Shown: positions 1 to 8,064, counted from the stretch's first letter. The stretch is 64,000 nt of DNA from Psychromarinibacter halotolerans (GCF_029168315.1 NZ_JARGYD010000002.1:310001-374000); one strand, 5' to 3'. Program-made: numbers and translations. The notes: generated by a model from the letters alone, not told the origin.

Positions 1-95
1 TCGACGATGGCGAAATCCAGGCCACGGGCTTCAAGCGCACGAGTGGTTGCGGTGCACTGCACGCAGGCGGGTTTCGAATACACGGTGATGGTCAT
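1..95 (-). CDS. nrdH: NrdH-type glutaredoxin-like protein, N-terminal part (cut by window edge)
   Basis: Only about 31 residues are visible, beginning MTITVYSKPACVQC and running off the left edge. The C-V-Q-C redox motif directly after the first beta strand (TVYSKPAC) is typical of NrdH, a small thioredoxin-reductase-dependent donor of electrons to class Ib ribonucleotide reductase NrdEF. NrdH normally starts an nrdHIEF operon, so nrdI, nrdE and nrdF are expected just outside the window; that is inference. The gene sits behind a cobalamin riboswitch, which fits a reductase that is needed only when B12 for a class II enzyme is scarce. A general glutaredoxin is less likely because of the CVQC motif. 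Confidence 0.85.
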   Translation of the reverse strand, partial: MTITVYSKPACVQCTATTRALEARGLDFAIV

Positions 96-101
96 CTGCT
101 C

Positions 102-163
102 TGTCCCTTCAGGTCTGGTTGATGCGAACCGAAGGGGACACGGAAACAGGCGCTTTGCGCCTG
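102..163 (-). promoter_or_regulatory. Expression platform of the cobalamin riboswitch (terminator and SD-masking hairpins)
   Basis: Between the riboswitch core and nrdH two hairpins can form in the minus-strand RNA. The first (147-163) is a perfect 7-bp stem, CAGGCGC/GCGCCTG with an AAA loop, followed by TTT, like a short intrinsic terminator. The second pairs 131-140 with 102-110 (TGTCCC..TTC with GAAGGGACA) and would mask the AGGGA ribosome-binding site of nrdH. Both would reduce nrdH expression, as expected when cobalamin is bound. Which one is used cannot be decided by eye. Confidence 0.55.
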
Positions 164-204
164 CCCACGCATCCGGGCCCTCCGCCGCGGTCGTCGTCTT
201 TTCG

Positions 205-375
205 CGCTTTGGCAGGTCTCCTGACTCCGCGGCTCGGTCGCTTTGGCCCGCCTTCCCGGTGTTGCCTGACACCAGTGGTTCCGGGCCTTGGCTCGCCGCT
301 TACAGTTGCGGGGGCAGTACCGGATTTGCACCGGTTTCCCTTTTCACCCCGAGTCACCTCGTGGGCACCAAAAGC
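205..375 (-). promoter_or_regulatory. Cobalamin (adenosylcobalamin) riboswitch
   Basis: The minus strand contains the conserved elements of the B12 riboswitch in the right order: GGTGCC near 369-364, AAAGGGAA, the B12-box region GGTGCAAATCCGG, then CTGCCCCCGCAACTGTAA, a variable stem region, and CAGGAGACCTGCC ending at about 211. The element lies about 115 nt before nrdH on the same strand. In this family ligand binding normally turns the downstream gene off. B12-riboswitch control of ribonucleotide reductase genes is known in other bacteria; here it implies that the cell also has a B12-dependent (class II) reductase elsewhere. Confidence 0.93.
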
Positions 376-381
376 AACACC

Positions 382-411
382 ATATTGGGCCAGCCGCCCG
401 AGGGCTGTCAA
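382..411 (-). promoter_or_regulatory. Candidate sigma-70 promoter for the riboswitch-nrdH transcript
   Basis: On the minus strand a perfect TTGACA (406-411) is followed after 18 nt by CAATAT (382-387), placing transcription start just before the riboswitch. The -35 box is perfect; the -10 is weak. Confidence 0.45.
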
Positions 412-501
412 CATATAGGAGGCTGACGACGTCGAGGAAATCGACCCGAAACCGGAACCGTGGCAGAAATCACTCGCCCCCTTGCAGCCCGCTGGGATGG
501 G

Positions 502-1353
502 TCAGGTTTCGGCCTCTAGCCGCAGCCTGGACGCGCGGCGGGTCAGAAGCAAGCGGCGCACGAAGGCCAGCAGGAACATCGACGACAAGATCAGGATGAC
601 GGTCGGTGCCGGGGCGCTGTCGAGGAAAAAACTGGCATAGGCCCCGCCCAGCATCGCGACAAGGCAGACGACGACGGCGGTGACCAGCATCCGCCCGAAA
701 CTGCGCACCAGAAGGAACGCGATGGCGCCCGGCGCGATCAGCAGCCCGACCGCAAGGATCAGGCCGGTCGAGGTCAGCGTGGCGACGATGGTCAGCGACA
801 GGATGGTCAGCAGGCCATAGTGCAGCAGGTTCACGCGAAGCCCGCTTGCCTGCGCCTGCGCCGGATCGAAGGCGTGCAGCAGCAGGTCTTTCCACTTCAG
901 CAGCAGCACAACCGTGACACCGGCAGAGATCAGGCCAGCCGTCCACAGATCCTGCGGCCCGACACCCAACATGTTGCCGTACAGGACGTGGTCCAGATGC
1001 TCGTTGGTGTGGATCGAGGTGTACAGGATCAGCCCGACCCCGAACATGCCCGAGAACACGACGCCCATGATGGTGTCCTGCTTCACGCGGCTGTTTTCCG
1101 ACAGATAGCCGGTTGCCACCGCGCAGGTCATCCCCGCCGCGAACGCGCCGATGATCAACGGAATGCCGGTGATCCAAGCCAGCACGATACCCGGAAGAAT
1201 CGCGTGGCTGATCGCGTCGCCCATCAGCGCCCAGCCTTTCAGGACAAGAAAGCACGACAGCAATGCCGTCGGCACCGCCACGATCGCCGCGATCAGAAAG
1301 GCGTTCTGCATGAACGGGAACTGGAACGGCAGCAGAAGCGTGTCGAGGTTCAT
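502..1353 (-). CDS. sitD: Manganese/iron ABC transporter permease, SitD-like
   Basis: A 283-residue integral membrane protein of the ABC-3 (ZnuB/MntB/SitC-D) permease family. It starts MNLDTLLLPFQFPFMQNAFL and has about seven to eight hydrophobic segments with the family signature G-D-A-I-S-H-A-I-L-P-G near residue 45. The start at 1353 is chosen because its ATG overlaps the stop of the preceding permease gene by 4 nt, typical translational coupling. It is the last gene of a sitA-B-C-D operon and forms the membrane pore together with SitC. The metal is inferred from the ligand set of the SitA-like binding protein upstream. Confidence 0.88.
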   Translation of the reverse strand: MNLDTLLLPFQFPFMQNAFLIAAIVAVPTALLSCFLVLKGWALMGDAISHAILPGIVLAWITGIPLIIGAFAAGMTCAVATGYLSENSRVKQDTIMGVVFSGMFGVGLILYTSIHTNEHLDHVLYGNMLGVGPQDLWTAGLISAGVTVVLLLKWKDLLLHAFDPAQAQASGLRVNLLHYGLLTILSLTIVATLTSTGLILAVGLLIAPGAIAFLLVRSFGRMLVTAVVVCLVAMLGGAYASFFLDSAPAPTVILILSSMFLLAFVRRLLLTRRASRLRLEAET

Positions 1354-2240
1354 TCCGCAGGCTCCGGTTTGGCCGGCATCGCGGTGGGATCGGATACAAG
1401 CGCCGCTGCGGCCAGACGGCGGGTCGCCAGCAGGCCGTGCTTCGGGGCGAGGATGAAGGCCAGAAGGAACAGCACGGTCTGCAGAGTCACGATCACGCCG
1501 CCGGTCGCGCCGTCCAAGAAGAAGCTGATGTAGGCACCGAAGAAGCTGGTCAGCGTGCCGATGGCGACCGACGTCAGGATCAGACGCGGGAAGCGGTCGC
1601 ACAGCAGGTAGGCCGTCGCGCCCGGCGTCACCACCATCGCGATCACAAGGAACGCGCCGACGGTCTGCATCGCCGCGACGACAGCGGCGGACAGCAGGAC
1701 GAAAAACACCGCCTTCAGCAAGCCGGGGCGCAGGCCGATGGATTTCGCGTGGTTCTCGTCGAAGAAGGTGACCATCAGGTCCTTCCACTTCGCAAGCAGG
1801 ATAGCCAGCGAGACCACGCCGATGATCGCCAGCTGCAGCGTATCCTCGGGGGTGATGGCAAGGATGTTGCCCATCGTGATCGTCTGGATCGATACGGACA
1901 TCGGATTGATCGAGACAAGGAACAACCCCAGACCGAAGAAGGACGTGAAGATCAGACCGATGATCACATCGACCTTCAGACCCGAGCGGTCGCTGAGGAA
2001 CAGCATCGCCCCCGCCGCCAGCCCGCCCGCGATGAAGGCGCCCAGCGCGAAGGGCAGGCCAAGGATATAGGCCCCCGCCACCCCGGGCACGACCGAGTGG
2101 GACAGCGCGTCGCCGATCAGGGACCAGCCTTTCAGCATCAGATAGGCGGACAGAAAAGCGCACACGCCGCCGACTAGGGCGGACACCCACATCGCGTTGG
2201 CCATGTAGCCATAGGTAAAAGGAACCAGCAGCAGGTCCAT
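1350..2240 (-). CDS. sitC: Manganese/iron ABC transporter permease, SitC-like
   Basis: A 296-residue ABC-3 family permease (MDLLLVPFTYGYMANAMWVS...) with alternating hydrophobic helices and the motif G-D-A-L-S-H-S-V-V-P-G near residue 45, closely parallel to the next gene SitD. Two tandem, similar permease genes are characteristic of sitABCD and mntABCD-type operons rather than znuABC, which has one. The gene overlaps the ATPase gene upstream by 1 nt and sitD downstream by 4 nt, so the complex is produced from a tightly coupled operon. Confidence 0.88.
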   Translation of the reverse strand: MDLLLVPFTYGYMANAMWVSALVGGVCAFLSAYLMLKGWSLIGDALSHSVVPGVAGAYILGLPFALGAFIAGGLAAGAMLFLSDRSGLKVDVIIGLIFTSFFGLGLFLVSINPMSVSIQTITMGNILAITPEDTLQLAIIGVVSLAILLAKWKDLMVTFFDENHAKSIGLRPGLLKAVFFVLLSAAVVAAMQTVGAFLVIAMVVTPGATAYLLCDRFPRLILTSVAIGTLTSFFGAYISFFLDGATGGVIVTLQTVLFLLAFILAPKHGLLATRRLAAAALVSDPTAMPAKPEPAE

Positions 2241-3145
2241 CAGCTGTCCTCGCCCCTTATGCGCGTGCGATCGCCATAGTGAACCAGCGGCCGTTCGTCG
2301 TCGGTGAAGATCGTCAGTTCGCGCGGGTCGTCGTGGTGATCGTCATGCAGGTCGGCGCCGCCCAGCGTAAAGTGCCGCAACACCCCGCCGAACGCCTGTT
2401 CAAGGTTCTCGCGCGTAAAGGTCGTGTCGGTCGGCCCGTAGGCCAGCACCGTTCCCTTCACCAGCACGGTGCGGTCGCAGAACTCGGGGACCGAGCCAAG
2501 GTTGTGGGTCGACACCAGCATCACCCGCCCCTCGCCCTTCAACTCGCGCAGCAGGGCGACGATCTGTTCCTCGGTCTTCACGTCGACGCCGGTGAAGGGC
2601 TCGTCCAACAGGATCACCTGCCCTTCCTGCGCCAGCGCGCGGGCAAGGAACACCCGTTTGCGCTGACCGCCGGACAGCTCTCCGATCTGGCGGTCGCGGA
2701 AGTCCTGCATGTTCACCCGGCGCAGGGCCGCGTCGACGGCTTCGTGGTCGGCGGCACGCGGGCGGCGCAAGAATCCCATGTGGCCATAGCGGCCCATCAT
2801 CACCACGTCCTCGACCAGCACCGGAAAGCCCCAGTCGACCTCTTCCGCTTGCGGCACATAGGCGACAAGGTTCTCGCGCAGGGCCTGCTTTACCGTGCGG
2901 CCCAGCAGCCGGATCTCGCCCGCTGCCGCCGGGACGAAACCCATGATCGCCTTGAATAGGGTCGATTTCCCAGCCCCGTTCACCCCGACCAAAGCCGTCA
3001 CCGTGCCGCGCGGGATCTCGAAGCTTGCGTGGCGCAGCGCGGTATGGCCGTTGCGGTAGGTGACGGTCACGTCCCGCGCAAGGATGCCGCCGCCGGGACC
3101 GTCGTCCGCGATCCGCTCTGCCGGGGCCGGGGTGGTGTCGAGCAT
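2240..3145 (-). CDS. sitB: Manganese/iron ABC transporter ATP-binding protein, SitB-like
   Basis: A 301-residue ABC ATPase with Walker A GVNGAGKST, signature LSGGQRKRVFLARALAQ and Walker B VILLDEP followed by FTGVD. The start MLDTTPAPAE at 3145 is preferred over an in-frame ATG seven codons upstream because AAAGGA lies about 5 nt before it. The C-terminal tail after the ABC fold is histidine- and aspartate-rich (DLHDDHHDD), a possible metal-sensing or metal-buffering tail; that is inference. It energises import through the two permeases encoded directly downstream. Confidence 0.9.
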   Translation of the reverse strand: MLDTTPAPAERIADDGPGGGILARDVTVTYRNGHTALRHASFEIPRGTVTALVGVNGAGKSTLFKAIMGFVPAAAGEIRLLGRTVKQALRENLVAYVPQAEEVDWGFPVLVEDVVMMGRYGHMGFLRRPRAADHEAVDAALRRVNMQDFRDRQIGELSGGQRKRVFLARALAQEGQVILLDEPFTGVDVKTEEQIVALLRELKGEGRVMLVSTHNLGSVPEFCDRTVLVKGTVLAYGPTDTTFTRENLEQAFGGVLRHFTLGGADLHDDHHDDPRELTIFTDDERPLVHYGDRTRIRGEDS

Positions 3146-3243
3146 CGAAGTCCTTTCGGCAGGCACGCCTGCGTTTCTCTTAAATCATAGCCTCGCCCCA
3201 CGGCCCGGAAAGCCGCCGGGCAGGTCCCGGTCCAGCGCCGGGG

Positions 3244-4146
3244 TCAGTCCGCCGCTGGCGCCAACCCGTCCGCGACGGTTTCCGACGTCACGCGCAGCAG
3301 GTCGAGATAGGTCGGAACCGCACCGTCCGCTTCGGACAGCGAGTCGACGTACAGCACGCCGCCATAGTCCGCGCCGGTTTCACGGGCGACCTGTTCCGCC
3401 GGCGCGGTGTTGACCGTACTTTCGCAGAACACGACCGGGATCTCGTTCTGTCGCACGCCGTCGATGACCGCGCGGACCTGTTGCGGTGTGCCGACCTGAT
3501 CGGCGTTCATCGGCCACAGGTACAGCTCTTGCATCCCGAAATCCCGCGCAAGGTACGAGAACGCGCCTTCGCAGGTCACCAGCCAGCGCTGCCGCTCTGG
3601 TATCTGCGCGATACGCTCGCGCAGCGGGTCGATCGTGTCGCGGATCTCGGCCTTATAGGCGTCGGCGTTGGCCGCATAGGCCTCGGCGTTTTCGGGATCC
3701 TCGGCCGACAGGGCGGCGGCGATGTTGTCGACGTAGATCATCGCGTTCTCGACGCCCATCCAAGCGTGGGGGTTCGACTGTCCCTCGTACGCGCCTGCGG
3801 CGATCGGGATCGGGTCGATCCCCTCGCTTAGCGTCACCGACGGCACGTCGCCAAGGTTGGCCAGAAACTGCTCGAACCACAGTTCAAGGTTCAGGCCGTT
3901 CCAAAGAACAAGATCCGCGTCGCTGGCGCCCACTATGTCACGCGGCGTGGGTTCGTATCCGTGGATCTCGGCCCCCGGCTTGGTGATCGACACGACCTCT
4001 GCCGCATCGCCCGCGACGTTCCGCGCCATGTCGGCCAAAACGGTGAAGGTGGTCACGACCTTCAGTCGCTCGCCGTCCTGCGCGGACGCAGCGCCCGCCA
4101 GAAGCACGGCGGCGGCGGCGGAAAGGGTCGAGAGGGGGATGCGCAT
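3244..4146 (-). CDS. sitA: Periplasmic manganese/iron-binding protein, SitA-like
   Basis: A 300-residue cluster-9 metal-binding lipoprotein-type receptor with a signal peptide (MRIPLSTLSAAAAVLLAGAASAQ). The four expected ligands are visible: His62 (GAEIHGYEP), His127 (NPHAWM), Glu193 (TCEGAF) and Asp268 (YVDSLS). A His-His-Glu-Asp set is typical of Mn/Fe receptors (SitA, MntC, PsaA), while zinc receptors usually carry three His and a long His loop, which is absent. The start at 4146 has GGGAGAAA upstream; an in-frame ATG 57 nt earlier would add an Arg/Lys-rich non-signal extension. It is first in the sitABCD operon and lies behind a Mur/Fur-like operator. Confidence 0.9.
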   Translation of the reverse strand: MRIPLSTLSAAAAVLLAGAASAQDGERLKVVTTFTVLADMARNVAGDAAEVVSITKPGAEIHGYEPTPRDIVGASDADLVLWNGLNLELWFEQFLANLGDVPSVTLSEGIDPIPIAAGAYEGQSNPHAWMGVENAMIYVDNIAAALSAEDPENAEAYAANADAYKAEIRDTIDPLRERIAQIPERQRWLVTCEGAFSYLARDFGMQELYLWPMNADQVGTPQQVRAVIDGVRQNEIPVVFCESTVNTAPAEQVARETGADYGGVLYVDSLSEADGAVPTYLDLLRVTSETVADGLAPAAD

Positions 4147-4180
4147 CGGTTTCTCCCGTTGGCGTCTGATCTTTGATCTG

Positions 4181-4210
4181 ATGTTAATGCAAATCATTCG
4201 CAAACGTCAA
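4181..4210 (-). promoter_or_regulatory. sitA promoter with embedded Mur/Fur-like operator
   Basis: The minus strand has TTGACG (4205-4210), an 18-nt spacer and TAACAT (4181-4186). The spacer contains the 15-nt inverted repeat TGCGAATGATTTGCA (4188-4202), whose two halves match except at paired G/A positions. Mur, the manganese-responsive Fur homologue of alphaproteobacteria, binds TGCAAAT-type palindromes in sit promoters, so Mn-dependent repression by blocking RNA polymerase is the natural reading. The site is seen; the regulator is inferred. Confidence 0.7.
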
Positions 4211-4253
4211 TCTACTTGCGAACGGCTTGCAACTTAGCCCGGACCATCAAAAG

Positions 4254-4288
4254 AAAAAGGCGTGCAAGCCCCGCCTGCACGCCTTTTT
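4254..4288. terminator. Strong bidirectional intrinsic terminator
   Basis: A perfect 13-bp inverted repeat, AAAAAGGCGTGCA paired with TGCACGCCTTTTT around a 9-nt loop. It starts 4 nt after the stop of the pqiC-like gene and has T-runs in both directions. It ends the pqi operon and insulates it from the sit promoter. Confidence 0.9.
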
Positions 4289-4291
4289 CGA

Positions 4292-4909
4292 TTATCTTAC
4301 AAGATCCCGAGCGATCTGTTCGGACAGCCGCGTCAGGGCTGCCGCCTGCGCCTCGGCAATGGCCGAGGGCCCGTCCCCGGCAAGCGCCACCGCGATGTCG
4401 AAGATCCCGACCCGGTCCGGCAGCGGCGCGGGCAGCGATCTGGGCACGTAATCCGGGTCTTCGAAGATGTCGTCCTGCACCGGCACCTCGGACCCGATGA
4501 AGTACTGCCCCGAGATCCGGAAGGTGCCTTGGTTGGTGGCGATGAAGTTCTCGATCCGCACGTCGACCACCCCGTCCGGCGGCGCCGGCAGCGGCCACGG
4601 TTCCGGCGCGACCTTGGCCGAGGTCATCGCGTTTAGATGCCGCGTCACCGTCAGCGTCGTCGCGCGTTCCGGATCGTCGGCCCACAGACCGGAATTCGAC
4701 GTCTTCACGACGCCGTTCTTGTCCTGAAACGCGATCTCTTCATCGGCGGCGTAGGTCGGCAGCGACACGGTGCGCACCAGCAGGGTCGAAACCGCCGCGC
4801 GCACCCGCAGGTTCGACGGGGGCGAATCCACAAGGTAACGCGGCCCGCCCTCGCCACAGGCGGCAAGAGCAAGTGCCGCGATGAGGGTCGTGAGTGCTCT
4901 GATCTTCAT
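4292..4909 (-). CDS. pqiC: PqiC-like outer-membrane lipoprotein (ABC-type transport auxiliary lipoprotein)
   Basis: A 205-residue lipoprotein: MKIRALTTLIAALALAAC gives a lipobox with Cys18. The rest resembles the PqiC/YmbA family, which docks on PqiB needles at the outer membrane to move lipids between membranes. The start at 4909 is chosen because it gives the signal peptide directly and lies 1 nt after the stop codon of pqiB; an upstream in-frame ATG gives no signal. It is last in the pqiA-pqiA-pqiB-pqiC operon and ends at a strong terminator. Confidence 0.78.
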   Translation of the reverse strand: MKIRALTTLIAALALAACGEGGPRYLVDSPPSNLRVRAAVSTLLVRTVSLPTYAADEEIAFQDKNGVVKTSNSGLWADDPERATTLTVTRHLNAMTSAKVAPEPWPLPAPPDGVVDVRIENFIATNQGTFRISGQYFIGSEVPVQDDIFEDPDYVPRSLPAPLPDRVGIFDIAVALAGDGPSAIAEAQAAALTRLSEQIARDLVR

Positions 4910-4910
4910 G

Positions 4911-6776
4911 TCACCGTCCCAGAATGATCGAGTTCGGGTTGCGTTGCAGTGTCCGCGCAAGGTTGCGCACGGCTTCCGACGCTTCGCTGATGCTGCGCAG
5001 GGTCGAAAGGGTACTTGTCACCAGCCGCGAGCTGTCGCTGAACGTGCTCAGCGTCGCCTCGGCGCGCAGAACCAGCGTATCCAGCCGGGCGACCAGCGGC
5101 GGCAGGCCTGCCGCGGCGTCTTCCACGGACCCGGCCGCGCTGACGGTCGAGTTGAAGGCCTCTTCGACTTTCTCCGAGATGCCCGCCTCGCGGATCTCGG
5201 TCACGACCTCACGCGCTTCGGCAAGCACCGCACGGGCTTCCGCGAACGTCGCCTCAAGGCTTGGCACCGCGCCGCGCACGGTATCAAGCGTTTCATTGAC
5301 CTCGGGCACGACCGAACGGATGTCCGCCAAGGTCTCGGTCACGCCCGGCAGGACGGCGCGCGTGTCTTCGGAGTTCACCAGATTGGTGACCGAATCCAGC
5401 ATACGCTCGGCCGAGGCCAAAACCTCTTCGATCGGCAGTTCGTTGATCCGCTGGAACACGCCCTGCGCCGTGGCGTTCAGGTCCGCAAGGTCAGAGTCCA
5501 CCGTCGGAAGTTCCGGGGGACGGCCCTGCCGGTTCACGATCCACGCGGGATCGGCGTCGGGCACCTCGATCAGTTCCACGACCAGCTGGTTCGACAAAAG
5601 GCTGGCCGACGCAAGACGCGCGCGCAGACCCTGCACCACATAATCGTCCAGCAGCGACAACGCCTCTTCCGTCGTCGCCCCTTCGCCAAGCCCCAACCGG
5701 GGCGGAGACACCGCGAGCGTCGCGTTCAGGCGTACGACTTTGCGGTCGCCAACGTCCTCGGCAACCATCGCGACACCCGTCACCTCGCCCACCGGCACGC
5801 CTTGAAACCTTACCGCCGTGCCTTCGGACAGGCCGCTGACCACGCCGTCGAACACGGCAAGCAGTTCCAGCGTCTGCGCGGTGCCGTCCGTCAGAAGGCT
5901 GGCCTGCGCCGCCTCTTCGTCGCCGAACAACTGATAGGCCTGCCCCGGCTCGATGGGGTCGCCGCCCGACACCAGCGTGTCGAAGCTGACGCCGCCCTCG
6001 ACCAGCGAGGCCAGCGAAGAGAAGTCGAGCGACACACCGCCCGACCCAAGCGTGACCGATACGCCCGAAATGTCCCAAAACCGCGTGTTCGTCGACAGCA
6101 GGCGGTCATACGGGGCCTCGACGAAAGCACGGATCACGACCCCTTCGCCGTTCGGCGAAAGTTGCGGGCTTTCGACCTCGCCGACGCGGATGCCCTTGTA
6201 CAGCACCGGCGCGCCGTTCGCGATCGAGTTGCCGTCGCGCGCGCGCAGTTCGATGGGCGTGCCGGGGCGGGTCGGATCGACCAGCGGCGCCTCTGCCAGC
6301 CCGGTGAACCGCGTCTGGGCCGTGCCCGCCTCGCTGTCCCACGTTCCTTCGATGTAGACACCGGACAGGACGGTATCCAAGCCGCTGATCCCGCGCACCG
6401 AAACCTCGGGCTCGACCACCCAGAACTCCGCGTCTTCGTCGAGGTAGGGAACGATCTCGCGGGTCACCCGGACCGAGACCACGACCTCTGACAGGTCGTC
6501 CGAGAACGAAACCTCTTCGACACTGCCGACAACGACATCGCGATAGCGCAGGTCCGTCTCGTCGGCGCCGATCCCCGAGGCGCTTTCAAAGCCGATCTCG
6601 ATCAGCACGCCGCGTCCGGAATAGCTTTGCCACGCCACGCCAAGGGAAATGGCCAGCGCCAAAAGGGGGACAGCCCAGATGAAAGATACGCGGGACAGCA
6701 GTCCGCGCGACCGGCGCCGGACGTTTGCCTCTGCCGGACCAGCGCCGGGTGTCGGATCCGCGTTCGGATCGCTCAT
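4911..6776 (-). CDS. pqiB: PqiB-like MCE-domain lipid transport protein
   Basis: A 621-residue protein with one N-terminal membrane anchor (about residues 28-50, LLSRVSFIWAVPLLALAISL) and repeated MCE/MlaD domains, for example VLIEIGFESASGIGADETDLRYRDVVVGSVEEV and two further copies around residues 165-260 and 290-400. The C-terminal third is predicted to be helical and coiled-coil-like, with repeated Val/Glu/Leu patterns. PqiB forms a hollow needle across the periplasm. Its size is close to E. coli PqiB (three MCE domains), not to the seven-domain YebT. The start overlaps the stop of the second pqiA by 4 nt. Confidence 0.86.
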   Translation of the reverse strand: MSDPNADPTPGAGPAEANVRRRSRGLLSRVSFIWAVPLLALAISLGVAWQSYSGRGVLIEIGFESASGIGADETDLRYRDVVVGSVEEVSFSDDLSEVVVSVRVTREIVPYLDEDAEFWVVEPEVSVRGISGLDTVLSGVYIEGTWDSEAGTAQTRFTGLAEAPLVDPTRPGTPIELRARDGNSIANGAPVLYKGIRVGEVESPQLSPNGEGVVIRAFVEAPYDRLLSTNTRFWDISGVSVTLGSGGVSLDFSSLASLVEGGVSFDTLVSGGDPIEPGQAYQLFGDEEAAQASLLTDGTAQTLELLAVFDGVVSGLSEGTAVRFQGVPVGEVTGVAMVAEDVGDRKVVRLNATLAVSPPRLGLGEGATTEEALSLLDDYVVQGLRARLASASLLSNQLVVELIEVPDADPAWIVNRQGRPPELPTVDSDLADLNATAQGVFQRINELPIEEVLASAERMLDSVTNLVNSEDTRAVLPGVTETLADIRSVVPEVNETLDTVRGAVPSLEATFAEARAVLAEAREVVTEIREAGISEKVEEAFNSTVSAAGSVEDAAAGLPPLVARLDTLVLRAEATLSTFSDSSRLVTSTLSTLRSISEASEAVRNLARTLQRNPNSIILGR

Positions 6777-7405
6777 TCAAACTCCTCGTCCGCGTCCCAG
6801 ATCAACCGCGGATCAAGGCTTTGTGCGGACAACATCGTAAACGCAACCGACAGCGCAAAACTTACCGCCGCAATGCCGGGGTTGATGATAGCCACGGATC
6901 CAAGCTGGACAAGGGCGGACAGGATCGCCACGACGAACACGTCGATCATCGACCAGCGCCCGATAAACTCTACCACCTCGAACAGCTTGTGCCGCTGATG
7001 CGCGTTCATCACAACCGATTTCCGCACGCCCAGCGCCAGATAGGCGATGGCGATGAACTTGCCGATCGGGATCATGACACTGGCGACGAAGACGACGCCG
7101 GCGACAAGGTAGGACCCTTGGTTCACCAACTCGATCGCACCGCCGACAATGGTGCTTTCTTCCCTGTGCAGCAGCGTCGACGTCCGCAGCATCGGATAAA
7201 TGTTGGCCGGGATGTAAACAACGATGCCCGCGATCAGCCACGCCCAGACGCGCTGAAGCGAATGAAGGTCTCGACTGCGCACCGCACTGCCGCAGCGGCT
7301 GCATTCTTCCGTTCCGGCAGGGTGAACCAGCCCGCAGCTTTGGCAGGCGACAAGCCCCTGCCCGCGGGCGGTGCCTAAGCGCGGTTCTGTTCCAGAGATT
7401 TCCAT
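6773..7405 (-). CDS. pqiA: PqiA-like membrane protein, second (C-terminal-type) half
   Basis: A 210-residue membrane protein with an N-terminal zinc ribbon (CQSC near residue 21 and CSRC about 14 residues later) and four hydrophobic segments, matching one half of E. coli PqiA. E. coli PqiA carries two such halves in one 417-residue chain; here the halves are separate genes in different frames that overlap by 31 nt. The chosen start (7405) lies inside the end of the upstream gene, so a downstream start cannot be excluded. PqiA is the inner-membrane partner of PqiB. Confidence 0.8.
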   Translation of the reverse strand: MEISGTEPRLGTARGQGLVACQSCGLVHPAGTEECSRCGSAVRSRDLHSLQRVWAWLIAGIVVYIPANIYPMLRTSTLLHREESTIVGGAIELVNQGSYLVAGVVFVASVMIPIGKFIAIAYLALGVRKSVVMNAHQRHKLFEVVEFIGRWSMIDVFVVAILSALVQLGSVAIINPGIAAVSFALSVAFTMLSAQSLDPRLIWDADEEFE

Positions 7406-8013
7406 ATCGTGTACCGGCACATAGCGTTGTCCTGAAGGACGGTGACGATCACCAGTCCTGCGAAAGCCCAGAAGGCCGGGCCGAAACTGACCGTCGCCAG
7501 CCCAGCGACCTTCACCAGCGCGACAGAGACGCCGACGATGAAAATCTCGGCCATCGACCACGGCCGCAGGTGTTCGGCCAGCCGAAACGCCGCGGACGCC
7601 CCGGCGAAGGGCCTGCGGTTCCGGACCAGCGGCCAGACCGTGTACATGATCGCGGCGAAGCGGGTCACCGGGATCAGCACGATCAGCATCGCCACCGCGA
7701 AGGACAGCGGCAGCATCAGCCCGGTCGAGAAGGCAAGGATCGCGTCGATCACCGAGGTGGCGTTGTGCAACCCAGCGGCATCGAGCGAGATGAAGGGGAA
7801 GAACACGGCGCCGATCATAAGGATCATCGCCGTCAGAGCCAACGACATCACCCGCAGGTACGCGTTCGACCGCGGCGACGCCAGCACCCGCCCGCAACGG
7901 ATGCAGGTAGCGGTGTGATCGTCCGGGATGTCCGGTTCGAAATGCAGCGTATCGCAGTGCGGACAGGCAATCAGGGGCCGCCCGTCAATCAAGATCTTGT
8001 CGCCATCCAGCAT
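7375..8013 (-). CDS. pqiA: PqiA-like membrane protein, first (N-terminal-type) half
   Basis: A 212-residue protein with zinc-ribbon cysteines CPHC (about residues 17-20) and CIRC (about 37-40), followed by four hydrophobic segments. It is the first gene of the pqi operon and resembles the first half of PqiA. It overlaps the second half gene by 31 nt out of frame, suggesting coupled translation of two subunits rather than one polypeptide. The motif set and operon context make the assignment firm; the transported lipid is unknown. Confidence 0.82.
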   Translation of the reverse strand: MLDGDKILIDGRPLIACPHCDTLHFEPDIPDDHTATCIRCGRVLASPRSNAYLRVMSLALTAMILMIGAVFFPFISLDAAGLHNATSVIDAILAFSTGLMLPLSFAVAMLIVLIPVTRFAAIMYTVWPLVRNRRPFAGASAAFRLAEHLRPWSMAEIFIVGVSVALVKVAGLATVSFGPAFWAFAGLVIVTVLQDNAMCRYTIWKSLEQNRA

Positions 8014-8037
8014 GTCGTGGCCGTTCCTTCGCGCGTT

Positions 8038-8064
8038 GCGACCCCACGCCTAAGCGGGGATCGC
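8038..8064 (-). other. Hairpin in the leader of the pqi operon
   Basis: GCGATCCCC pairs with GGGGTCGC (one-nucleotide bulge) around a 10-nt loop, 25 nt before the first pqiA start. No T-run follows, so a leader structure or operator is more likely than a terminator. The remaining bases to 8159 hold no recognisable gene. Confidence 0.4.

Noticed and set aside
470..2190. Long reading frames across the sit and other loci in alternative frames
   Set aside because: High-GC coding sequence leaves long open frames on other strands. These lack conserved motifs and ribosome-binding sites, and they overlap clear genes.
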